In this document: in pieces, positions 6,057 to 11,523 of the stretch
How positions within the stretch are numbered: position 1 is the first letter of the stretch
Layout: each line of letters begins with the position of its first letter
Source of the DNA: Candidatus Odyssella thessalonicensis
Lineage (GTDB): Bacteria > Pseudomonadota > Alphaproteobacteria > Bin65
Reading direction: 5' to 3'
NCBI GenBank assembly: GCA_005240015.1
Contig: SBBV01000585.1
Location: 1-11,523, forward strand
Length of the DNA: 11,523 nt
Program-made: the position numbers and the translations under genes
The notes under the pieces: generated by a model
The model's database searches: none
Told to the model about the DNA's origin: nothing
The model's input: the letters and a program-made list of their open reading frames with translations, nothing else

Positions 6057-7247
6057 GTGGCCAATCCAAACCCGACCCCGGTGCGCGCGCCGGCCACGGG
6101 CGCCTGGTGGAACGACCGGCGCGTGCGCGCCGTCTTCTACCAGATCGTCTTCGTCCTCGCGGTCGCCGCCGGCATCTGGGTCCTCGTCGACAACACGATC
6201 GAGAACCTGAGGGCGCGCGGCCTGCGCACGGGCTTCGATTTCCTCGGCGCGCGCTCGGGCATCCCGATCAGCGACTCGATCATTCCCTGGGACCCCGACG
6301 ACACCTTCGGCCGCGCCTATCTCGTCGGCATCCTCAACACGCTGCGCGTCGGCATCGTCGGCATCATTCTCGCCACGATCCTCGGCACCATCGTCGGCAT
6401 CGCGCGGCTCTCGCAGAACTGGCTGGTCTCGAAGCTGGCCTCGATCTACGTCGAGACCATCCGCAACATCCCGCTGCTGCTGCAGCTCATCTTCATCTAT
6501 GCACTGTTCGGCTTCGCACTGCCGGAACAGCTCGATCCGCTGGTGATCGGCGGCGGCTTCTTCCTCAGCAAGGGCGGGTTGATGTTCCCCCTGCTGAAGC
6601 TCGAGGCCGCGCACTATGCGGCGGGCAGCGTGTTCCTCGTCTCGTTCGCCGCGATGATCGTCTACAACGTGTGGGCCAAGCGCCGGCAGAACGCCACCGG
6701 CGTCGCGCCACCGCGCCTGTTGCCGAGCCTCGCGATGCTGTTGCTGCCGACCATCATCGTCTTCCTGGCGATGGGCGCCCCGGCCGAGTTCGATGTCGCC
6801 GCCAAGACCCGGTTCCGCTTCATCGGCGGCGGCGCGATCGGGCCCGAGTTCCTCACCGTCCTGCTCGGCCTCGTCATCTACACGGCGGCGTTCATCGCCG
6901 AGATCGTCCGCAGCGGCATCCTCGCCGTGAGCTACGGCCAGACCGAGGCGGCGGGCGCGCTCGGGCTGACGCGCGGGCAGACGCTGCGCCTGGTGCTGCT
7001 GCCGCAGGCCTTGCGCGTGATCATCCCGCCGATGACGAGCCAGTACCTGAACCTCGTCAAGAACTCGTCGCTGGCACTGATCGCCGGCTACCAGGACGTC
7101 GTCGCGATCGAGAACATGACGATGAACCAGACCGGCCGCGCGCTCGAGGCGATCATGCTGATCATGGCGGTCTATCTCACGATCAGTCTCTCGATCTCGC
7201 TGGCGATGAACACCTACAACAAGCGCATCGCGCTGAAGGAGCGCTGA
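6057..7247 (+). CDS. aapQ: General L-amino-acid ABC transporter permease AapQ
   Basis: This is one of the two membrane subunits that form the import channel. The 396-residue length fits AapQ (about 400). A first membrane span lies at about residues 24-44, followed by a periplasmic segment containing DFLGARSGIPISDSIIPWDP. The permease core starts near YLVGILNTLRVG, and several spans follow. The EAA loop that docks on the ATPase is at about residues 282-312 (EIVRSGILAVSYGQTEAAGA, then LGLTRGQTLRLVLLPQA). The GTG start follows a modest CGGGA ribosome binding site. Only one base separates its stop from aapM, so the two are translationally linked. The start could be a little further downstream, but family length supports this one. 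Confidence 0.93.
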   Translation: MANPNPTPVRAPATGAWWNDRRVRAVFYQIVFVLAVAAGIWVLVDNTIENLRARGLRTGFDFLGARSGIPISDSIIPWDPDDTFGRAYLVGILNTLRVGIVGIILATILGTIVGIARLSQNWLVSKLASIYVETIRNIPLLLQLIFIYALFGFALPEQLDPLVIGGGFFLSKGGLMFPLLKLEAAHYAAGSVFLVSFAAMIVYNVWAKRRQNATGVAPPRLLPSLAMLLLPTIIVFLAMGAPAEFDVAAKTRFRFIGGGAIGPEFLTVLLGLVIYTAAFIAEIVRSGILAVSYGQTEAAGALGLTRGQTLRLVLLPQALRVIIPPMTSQYLNLVKNSSLALIAGYQDVVAIENMTMNQTGRALEAIMLIMAVYLTISLSISLAMNTYNKRIALKER

Positions 7248-7248
7248 C

Positions 7249-8595
7249 GTGGCCGTCTCCGAGAGCGCAACCGAAACCGTCGCTGCCGGCCCGCCGCCGG
7301 CCACCACCGGCTTCATCGGCTGGATGCGCCGGAACCTGTTCAGCGGCATCTGGAACACGCTGCTCACGCTCGTCGCCGCGTATCTTCTGTTCGTCATCAT
7401 CCCGCCGGTCGCGAGTTGGCTGTTCATCGACGCGGTCTGGTCCGAGGCGCCGCCCGAGACCTGCAAGGCCGCGCACGGCGCATGCTGGGCGTTCATCCGC
7501 GAGAAGCACCGCGTCATCTTTTTCGGCCGCTATCCCTTCTTCGAGCATTGGCGGCCGCTGCTTGGCATGGGCCTCCTCATCACCATGGTGATGGCGAGCT
7601 GCTTCCGCCGTTTCTGGCGGCCGTGGATCGCGCTGGTCTGGGCCGGCGGCCTCGGCGCCTTCTTCCTGGTGATGTGGGGCGGCGCGATCCCGATCAGCTA
7701 CCGGACCGCGGCGATCGCGGCGGCGGCCGTGGCGCTGGTGATCGGCCTGCGGCAGTCCAACGGCGGAATGCGCAGCCTGATGCTCTGGCTCGCGCTGCTG
7801 TTCGCCGCGCTTATCCTGGCCGGCGGCGCGGTGATTCGGGTTCTTGATGCGGTGGTGAAGGAGCTGTTCGGCGTCGATGACGCCCTGGCTCCGCTCGCCG
7901 GCGTCTGGTTCGAGATCCCGACCGGCCTCTCCTTCGTGCCCACCTCGCTCTGGGGCGGGCTGCCGCTCACCCTGCTGCTCTCGATCCTCGGCATCATGGT
8001 GGCGTTCCCGCTCGCGATTCTGCTGGCGCTCGGCCGGCGCTCGAAGCTGCCGCTGATCCGCATGTTCTGTGTCGGCTACATCGAGCTCATTCGCGGCGTG
8101 CCGCTGATCAGCCTCCTGTTCGTGGGCTCGTTCCTGCTGCCGCTGTTCCTGCCGCGCGGCGTCGAGATCGCCGATCTCGCCCGTGCCCAGGTCGCGATCA
8201 TCGGCTTCTCGGCCGCCTATCTCGCCGAGGTGATCCGGGGCGGCCTCCAGGCGATTCCGCGCGGCCAATACGAAGCTGCCGACGCGCTGGGGCTCAGCTA
8301 TTGGCAGAAGATGGCGAAGATCGTGCTACCGCAGGCGATCGTTCTGGTCATCCCGCCGATCGTCAACACCTTCATCGGCCTGTTCAAGGACACGTCGCTG
8401 GTGAGCATCGTGAGCTTGACCGACCTCCTGCTCTCGACCAAGGACATGGCGATCGGCGACGTGAACTGGCGCGCCTTCTATGCCGAGGGCTACACCTTCA
8501 TCGCCCTCATCTATTTCGTCTTCTGCTTCTTCATGTCGAAATACAGCCAATATCTCGAGCGCCAGTTCGAGACCGGGCGCAGGAAGCGCCGCTGA
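7249..8595 (+). CDS. aapM: General L-amino-acid ABC transporter permease AapM
   Basis: This is the second membrane subunit of the importer. The C-terminal permease core is clear: [39 protein letters not shown], and the EAA loop near residues 327-357 ([20 protein letters not shown], then [17 protein letters not shown]). AAGGAGCG just upstream of the GTG serves as its ribosome binding site inside the end of aapQ. At 448 residues it is roughly 60 longer than the rhizobial protein as I remember it (about 384). The extra length lies in residues 100-205, which contain several hydrophobic spans (for example [20 protein letters not shown]) before the core. The reading frame is intact, so this is an insertion or a variant N-terminal membrane part, not damage. 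aapP follows after 14 bp. Confidence 0.93.
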   Translation: MAVSESATETVAAGPPPATTGFIGWMRRNLFSGIWNTLLTLVAAYLLFVIIPPVASWLFIDAVWSEAPPETCKAAHGACWAFIREKHRVIFFGRYPFFEHWRPLLGMGLLITMVMASCFRRFWRPWIALVWAGGLGAFFLVMWGGAIPISYRTAAIAAAAVALVIGLRQSNGGMRSLMLWLALLFAALILAGGAVIRVLDAVVKELFGVDDALAPLAGVWFEIPTGLSFVPTSLWGGLPLTLLLSILGIMVAFPLAILLALGRRSKLPLIRMFCVGYIELIRGVPLISLLFVGSFLLPLFLPRGVEIADLARAQVAIIGFSAAYLAEVIRGGLQAIPRGQYEAADALGLSYWQKMAKIVLPQAIVLVIPPIVNTFIGLFKDTSLVSIVSLTDLLLSTKDMAIGDVNWRAFYAEGYTFIALIYFVFCFFMSKYSQYLERQFETGRRKRR

Positions 8596-8609
8596 GCGCG
8601 GGAGGGATC

Positions 8610-9347
8610 ATGGAGCCGATCATCACCATGCGCGGCGTCGACAAGTGGTACGGCCAGTTCCACGTGCTGAAGCAGATCAACCTCGACGTTCAGGCGCGCG
8701 AGAAGATCGTGATCTGCGGGCCGTCGGGCTCGGGCAAGTCGACGCTGATCCGCTGCATCAACCGGCTCGAGGAGCATCAGCGGGGGCAGATCATCGTCGA
8801 CGGCGTCGAGCTCACCAACGATCTGAAGCACATCGAGCAGATCCGCCGCGAAGTGGGGATGGTATTCCAGCACTTCAACCTGTTCCCGCACATGACCGTG
8901 ATCGAGAACCTGGCGCTGGCGCCGATCTGGGTCCGGAAGATGCCCAAGGCCGCGGCCGAGGAGCGCGCGATGCAGATGCTGAAGCGCGTGCGCATCGCCG
9001 AGCAGGCGTACAAATATCCGGGCCAGCTCTCGGGCGGTCAGCAGCAGCGCGTCGCCATCGCGCGCTCGCTCTGCATGAGCCCCAAGATCATGCTGTTCGA
9101 CGAGCCCACCTCGGCGCTCGACCCCGAGATGATCAAGGAGGTGCTCGACGTGATGATCGAGCTCGCGCGCGAGGGCATGACGATGCTGGTCGTCACCCAC
9201 GAGATGGGCTTCGCCAAGAGCGTCGCCGACCGCGTTATCTTCATGGACGAGGGCCAGATCGTCGAGCAGAACGCGCCCCACGAGTTCTTCGGCAACCCCA
9301 AGAGCGACCGCACCAAGCTGTTCCTGTCGCAGATCCTGGGGCATTGA
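8610..9347 (+). CDS. aapP: General L-amino-acid ABC transporter ATP-binding protein
   Basis: AapP hydrolyses ATP on the cytoplasmic face to drive uptake through AapQM. The 245-residue protein has all nucleotide-binding motifs in order: Walker [10 protein letters not shown] (37-45), the Q-loop glutamine at 87 in [10 protein letters not shown], signature LSGGQQQR (140-147), Walker B IMLFDE (160-165), D-loop SALD (168-171) and the switch histidine at 197 in VVTHEMGF. It belongs to the polar amino-acid (GlnQ/HisP-like) ATPases. The ATG follows GGGAGGG at good spacing. It is the last gene of the operon. No clean intrinsic terminator follows; the G/C-only stretch at about 9348-9369 has no T-tract. 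Confidence 0.96.
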   Translation: MEPIITMRGVDKWYGQFHVLKQINLDVQAREKIVICGPSGSGKSTLIRCINRLEEHQRGQIIVDGVELTNDLKHIEQIRREVGMVFQHFNLFPHMTVIENLALAPIWVRKMPKAAAEERAMQMLKRVRIAEQAYKYPGQLSGGQQQRVAIARSLCMSPKIMLFDEPTSALDPEMIKEVLDVMIELAREGMTMLVVTHEMGFAKSVADRVIFMDEGQIVEQNAPHEFFGNPKSDRTKLFLSQILGH

Positions 9348-9374
9348 CGGGGAGGGGGGCCCCCGGGGTGTTGG

Positions 9375-9508
9375 CGTCAACAAACGTAAGCATTCGTCAA
9401 CATCCGTAAACATCGCCCTCAACCGCTGTTAACAGGGCGCGACTTAAGCGGGCGTGCGTCGGGGGTACCCCCTCACTGCGTAGACAAACGTAGACATCCG
9501 TAGACATT
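9375..9508. repeat. Decameric repeat family A, two blocks
   Basis: Block one (9375-9414) is four exact 10-bp units: CGTCAACAAA, CGTAAGCATT, CGTCAACATC, CGTAAACATC. Block two (9479-9508) is three: CGTAGACAAA, CGTAGACATC, CGTAGACATT. All fit roughly CGTMRRCAWH. The 64-bp spacer holds two palindromes, CTGTTAACAG (9426-9435) and GGGGGTACCCCC (9461-9472). It begins 27 bp after the aapP stop. No reading frame here looks coding. The function is unknown. Confidence 0.85.
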
Positions 9509-9513
9509 TGCGC

Positions 9514-9675
9514 GGCATTCGCGGGCTGTTTTGGGGGATGGGCGCCGCCGGCGCGGCGCGTAGAGAAAGCACCGGCATTTGCGGGCTTTCCCGGGCATTT
9601 CCGGGCTTTCGAGCGCAATCTGTCCGGGAAAATCCGGGCATCTTACGAGCCCGATCCGGGCATTTCCGGGCATTG
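9514..9675. repeat. Decameric repeat family B (core GGCATTT)
   Basis: A core of GGC(A/T)TT(T/C) recurs at 10-bp steps. Four contiguous units start at 9574, 9584, 9594 and 9604: GGCATTTGCG, GGCTTTCCCG, GGCATTTCCG, GGCTTTCGAG. Two identical TCCGGGCATT units lie at 9655 and 9665, and a related pair TCCGGGAAAA, TCCGGGCATC at 9623 and 9633. A weaker pair starts at 9514 and 9524. Units alternate between the A and T versions of the core. No gene is supported across it. Confidence 0.8.
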
Positions 9676-9767
9676 CGCTGCGCTTCGATCGAGCGGGCCC
9701 GCAGGGGCGGGGCCTGCGCGGAGAGAAGCGGGGCTCCCGCCCTGGCCGAAGAACTTCCGCGAAAACC

Positions 9768-9873
9768 CTTGGCTTTTCTTGGCTTTTATTGGCTTTCCTT
9801 GGCTTTTTCGCAGCCTCCGGGTTGGCTTTCCTTGGCTTTCTGCAGGGCGCCCCCTTGGCTTTTGTTGGCTTCC
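9768..9873. repeat. Decameric repeat family C (TTGGCTTT) with 33-bp super-period
   Basis: Eight units of consensus NTTGGCTTTY occur. Four are contiguous (9768-9807), then two pairs at 9821-9840 and 9854-9873. The two spacers (9808-9820 and 9841-9853) are each 13 bp and GC-rich, so the pairs repeat every 33 bp. The core GGCTTT matches that of family B, suggesting common descent. Read as protein it gives only low-complexity sequence in every frame. About 60 bp of unremarkable sequence follows before the next feature. Confidence 0.85.
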
Positions 9874-9934
9874 CCGGCGAGAACCAAGCGTCGTCTGCGC
9901 GAGTTGGGCACGACCGCGTGCGCAGGCCGGGGTG

Positions 9935-10427
9935 ATGATGCCGATTCACGTTTCAAAAGAGCAGAGCCGGCCGCACGCCCCAGGCATCCGGCCCGCCCAG
10001 CCTCAACTTGAGGCTCGCCACCGAATAGAACAAAACAAGAAAATTGTCAAGCGGGATCTTCTACCATTAGAAGTTTCATATTGAGAAACCCGCGGAGCAG
10101 GCGCCCGCAAGATTGACAGTCTGCTTAGCCTCCGGGCCGGGAGCGTGTTCGACAAGATTAAGGACGTCAACGACAAGGCATCGCTCGGCATGGCCTCCGC
10201 ACACGGCATATTTCGGGTGGCAACGCGTGCCTCGGTTCGCTGAAAGTTGCGCATGTCTACCCGACCATTTGCGGGCGACATTCGATCAATTGTGCGAAGA
10301 TATGGTGAACTGGTCAGAACTATTGCTACGGGACCACAGTGATCTCTTATTCAGTGGTTATGCAACTTGTTCTAGACGGTTGGACAAAGAAAAAGAGTTA
10401 AGGCGAAAAGTCAGGTCCGAGGAATGA
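9935..10427 (+). pseudogene. Broken small gene in a lower-GC patch (unrecognised)
   Basis: Two adjacent reading frames look protein-like but do not join. One frame starts at tandem ATGs (9935, 9938) and reads 49 residues, ending RDLLPLEVSY before a TGA at 10082-10084. The same frame stays open after the stop, giving KIDSLLSLRAGSVFDKIKDV and NDKASLGMASAHGIF, and stops again at 10241-10243. The next frame on carries AYFGWQRVPRF and then LRATFDQLCEDMVNWSELLL, and ends in a charged tail with a TGA at 10425-10427. A frameshift near 10195-10240 would link them. Base composition is clearly poorer in GC than the rest, most so at 10021-10080. I do not recognise the family. It could instead be two unrelated fragments or non-coding sequence. 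Confidence 0.4.
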
Positions 10428-10571
10428 CAGCGAATGCGAACATGCGGCGCTCCGGGCAAGCGCGCATGAACAACCTTGCCGCAAGCGGCAATTGTCGAAC
10501 GCGGCCGGCGCCGTTGCCGCCCCGATGCGATGAAATTTTTTTCGGAAGGCCGGCGCTGGGCCGGCCCCGCG
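10428..10571. other. Gap between broken gene and entericidin gene
   Basis: No gene is seen. It contains a dyad TTGCCGC-AA-GCGGCAA at 10476-10491 of unknown role, a run of seven T at 10536-10542, and the stem-loop described next to the entericidin stop. Confidence 0.4.
10548..10566 (-). terminator. Stem-loop just after the entericidin gene
   Basis: GGCCGGC and GCCGGCC form a perfect 7-bp GC stem around a 5-base loop, starting 6 bases beyond the minus-strand stop at 10572. On that strand the sequence after the stem is TTCCG then a run of A, so the usual T-tract is missing. It is a plausible transcript end or mRNA-stabilising hairpin. Confidence 0.4.
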
Positions 10572-10721
10572 TTACATCTTCTGCTTCGTGCTCTCCGCGC
10601 CGCGGGTGATGCCGCGGCCGGCGGCGCTGACGTCTTCGCCGACGCCGGCGATCGTGTTGCAGGCCGAGATCGTGCCCAGCAGCGCGGCGCCGATCAGAAG
10701 CTTCAAGAGCAGGCTCTTCAT
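10572..10721 (-). CDS. Entericidin A/B-type small lipoprotein
   Basis: The 49-residue product has a lipoprotein signal (MKSLLLKLLIGAALLGTISA) with a lipobox ISAC, giving lipidated C21. The short mature part, CNTIAGVGEDVSAAGRGITR and nine further residues, matches the entericidin pattern CNTxxGxGxDxxxxGxxI. Entericidins are tiny envelope lipoproteins, described in E. coli as an antidote and toxin pair. In alphaproteobacteria they usually occur singly and their role is unclear. The frame extends upstream to 10754, but the ATG at 10721 is right: AGGGAGA lies about 7 bases before it and the signal peptide begins there. It follows the acetyltransferase gene by 41 bp on the same strand and may be co-transcribed. 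Confidence 0.88.
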   Translation of the reverse strand: MKSLLLKLLIGAALLGTISACNTIAGVGEDVSAAGRGITRGAESTKQKM

Positions 10722-10762
10722 CGAAACGTCTCCCTGGCGTGTTGCCCCCGACACGGGGAACC

Positions 10763-11482
10763 CTACTCCGGTGCGACGAGCCGCGCGGCTGGCGGCAGCG
10801 GTACCCCCGGCGGAATCAGCCCGAGGTCGCGCGGGTCGTCGATCACCTTCGTCTCCTGCTTATACGGTACGAAGCCGGCTTTTTGGTAGAGGGCAAGCGC
10901 GCGGGGATGGTCGAGCGTGCAGGTATGCACCCAGAGCCGCTTGGCGCCCCGCCGCCACGCCTCCTCGACCGCGCGCCCGAGCAGAAATCCGCCGAGCCCG
11001 TGCCCGATCATGTGCGGCACCAGGCCGAAATAGGCGAGGTTCACGTCGAGCCGGTCGCGATAGTCCATCTCGACATAGCCGGCGGGCTCGCCGTCGGCGT
11101 AAAGCACCGAGATCTCGATGCCGTCCGCGCCGATCGCGCGCGCCAGCTCCTCGTCTGCCATGGCGCGACGCTCATACCAGAACCAGGGTTCGCCCACCGT
11201 GCCGTAGAGGTAGCGGTAGAACGCCAGCGACGGCTTGGCGAGGCGCAGCAGCGCCAGCTGATGCGCCGGCTGGTGCGGCGGGCGCGGCGGGGGCGGGGCC
11301 CGCATCTCGAGATAGGTGATGACGGTCTCGATGCGCTTCAGGCCGGGCTTGGGGTGCTTCGGCGTCTTGAGCCAGCGCTCGAAGACATTCGTATGGCTGT
11401 CGAGATAGCCGAGACGGCGATAGAAGCTCGCGACCGGCTGGTTGTCCGCGCGCACCATCAACTGGATCTTTGGGAGGCCGCG
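10763..11482 (-). CDS. Two-domain GNAT acetyltransferase, 5' end missing
   Basis: GNAT enzymes move an acetyl group from acetyl-CoA to an amine. The frame is open beyond 11461 and its N-terminus is not in the window. The visible start, RGLPKIQLMVRADNQPV then FYRRLGYLDSHTNVFERWL, is the C-terminal end of one GNAT domain. After a linker comes a second, full domain with its own acetyl-CoA loop (LVPHMIGHGLGGFLLGRAVE) and the closing motif HPRALALYQKAGFVPY. No in-frame ATG, GTG or TTG falls between the domains at a position that would start the second one cleanly, so they look fused. Sequence beyond 11482 is the mirror image of what precedes it, so the true gene is followed only to there. The substrate is unknown. 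An alternative is two genes fused by a sequencing error. Confidence 0.8.
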   Translation of the reverse strand, partial: RGLPKIQLMVRADNQPVASFYRRLGYLDSHTNVFERWLKTPKHPKPGLKRIETVITYLEMRAPPPPRPPHQPAHQLALLRLAKPSLAFYRYLYGTVGEPWFWYERRAMADEELARAIGADGIEISVLYADGEPAGYVEMDYRDRLDVNLAYFGLVPHMIGHGLGGFLLGRAVEEAWRRGAKRLWVHTCTLDHPRALALYQKAGFVPYKQETKVIDDPRDLGLIPPGVPLPPAARLVAPE

Positions 11483-11523
11483 CGCGGCCTCCCAAAGATC
11501 CAGTTGATGGTGCGCGCGGACAA
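11442..11523. repeat. Perfect 82-bp palindrome at the window end
   Basis: Every base from 11442 to 11482 pairs with its mirror partner from 11523 back to 11483, with no loop. The centre is CGCGCG-rich. The left arm is ordinary GNAT coding sequence, in frame with conserved residues, so the right arm is probably a fold-back copy made in library preparation or assembly. A hairpin telomere or an inverted duplication is the biological alternative. Confidence 0.95.

Noticed and set aside
4815..7517. Very long minus-strand open frame opposite the aap operon
   Set aside because: It is Arg/Asp/Glu/Ala-rich shadow translation of high-GC codons. The plus strand here encodes the well-recognised aapJ, aapQ and aapM.
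9348..9369. Intrinsic terminator for the aap operon in the G/C run after aapP
   Set aside because: The run can fold in several ways but has no T-tract, so I cannot call it an intrinsic terminator.
9375..9873. CRISPR array or transposon ends
   Set aside because: Units are only 10 bp and mostly contiguous, with no unique spacers of uniform CRISPR length, no cas genes, and no transposase or terminal inverted repeats.
9473..9949. Minus-strand frame rich in KPRKAN-like repeats, like a histone H1-type tail
   Set aside because: The lysine and proline repeats come directly from translating the 10-bp DNA repeats. There is no good start or ribosome binding site, and no domain in the rest.
9508..10011. 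Plus-strand frame across the repeat field, giving FLGF/LAFLGF-like strings
   Set aside because: It is low-complexity translation of decamer arrays, with no start signal and a composition dictated by the repeats.
10022..10050. Leftward promoter TTGACA-17 bp-TATTCG in the low-GC patch
   Set aside because: The -35 box is perfect, but the -10 matches only three of six positions and no leftward gene lies in front of it. It may drive transcription through the repeats, but this is not supported.
10044..10076. Minus-strand MKLLMVEDPA followed by a stop, like the start of a response regulator
   Set aside because: Only ten codons are present, with no downstream receiver-domain sequence in any frame. 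Chance is the simpler reading.

Overview
The window comes from a high-GC proteobacterium, most likely an alphaproteobacterium. The strongest pointer is a complete aapJQMP general L-amino-acid ABC transporter operon, a system typical of rhizobia and related alphaproteobacteria. Codons favour G or C at the third position almost throughout, and GTG starts are common. No tRNA, rRNA, CRISPR array, transposase or phage gene was recognised.

Layout. Bases 148-732 (+) encode a UPF0114/YqhA-type inner-membrane protein. A 66-bp decayed remnant of a SET-domain gene (763-828, minus) follows. A divergent purine-salvage pair comes next: hypoxanthine phosphoribosyltransferase (943-1476, minus) and an adenine deaminase of the adenosine-deaminase fold (1536-2549, +). 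An intact small SET-domain protein (2587-3012, minus) is the parent-like copy of the remnant. Then come hisI (3099-3512, minus) and metC (3535-4710, minus), 22 bp apart and probably co-transcribed. A 239-bp divergent control region separates metC from aapJ (4950-5981), aapQ (6057-7247), aapM (7249-8595) and aapP (8610-9347), all on +. A strong stem-loop lies between aapJ and aapQ.

Bases 9348-10571 hold no convincing intact gene. The first half carries three families of short repeats, all with an exact 10-bp period (9375-9508, 9514-9675, 9768-9873). The second half (9935-10427) is poorer in GC and looks like a small gene broken by a stop and a frameshift. After it come, on the minus strand, an entericidin-type lipoprotein (10572-10721) and the 3' part of a two-domain GNAT acetyltransferase (from 10763). 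The window ends in a perfect 82-bp palindrome (11442-11523). It cuts through the acetyltransferase gene and is more likely an assembly or library fold-back than biology.

How the genes work together. Adenine deaminase makes hypoxanthine and Hpt turns it into IMP. hisI and metC serve histidine and methionine metabolism. The Aap proteins form one importer: binding protein J, permeases Q and M, ATPase P. The most unusual feature is the decameric repeat field downstream of aapP. I cannot assign it to a known system.
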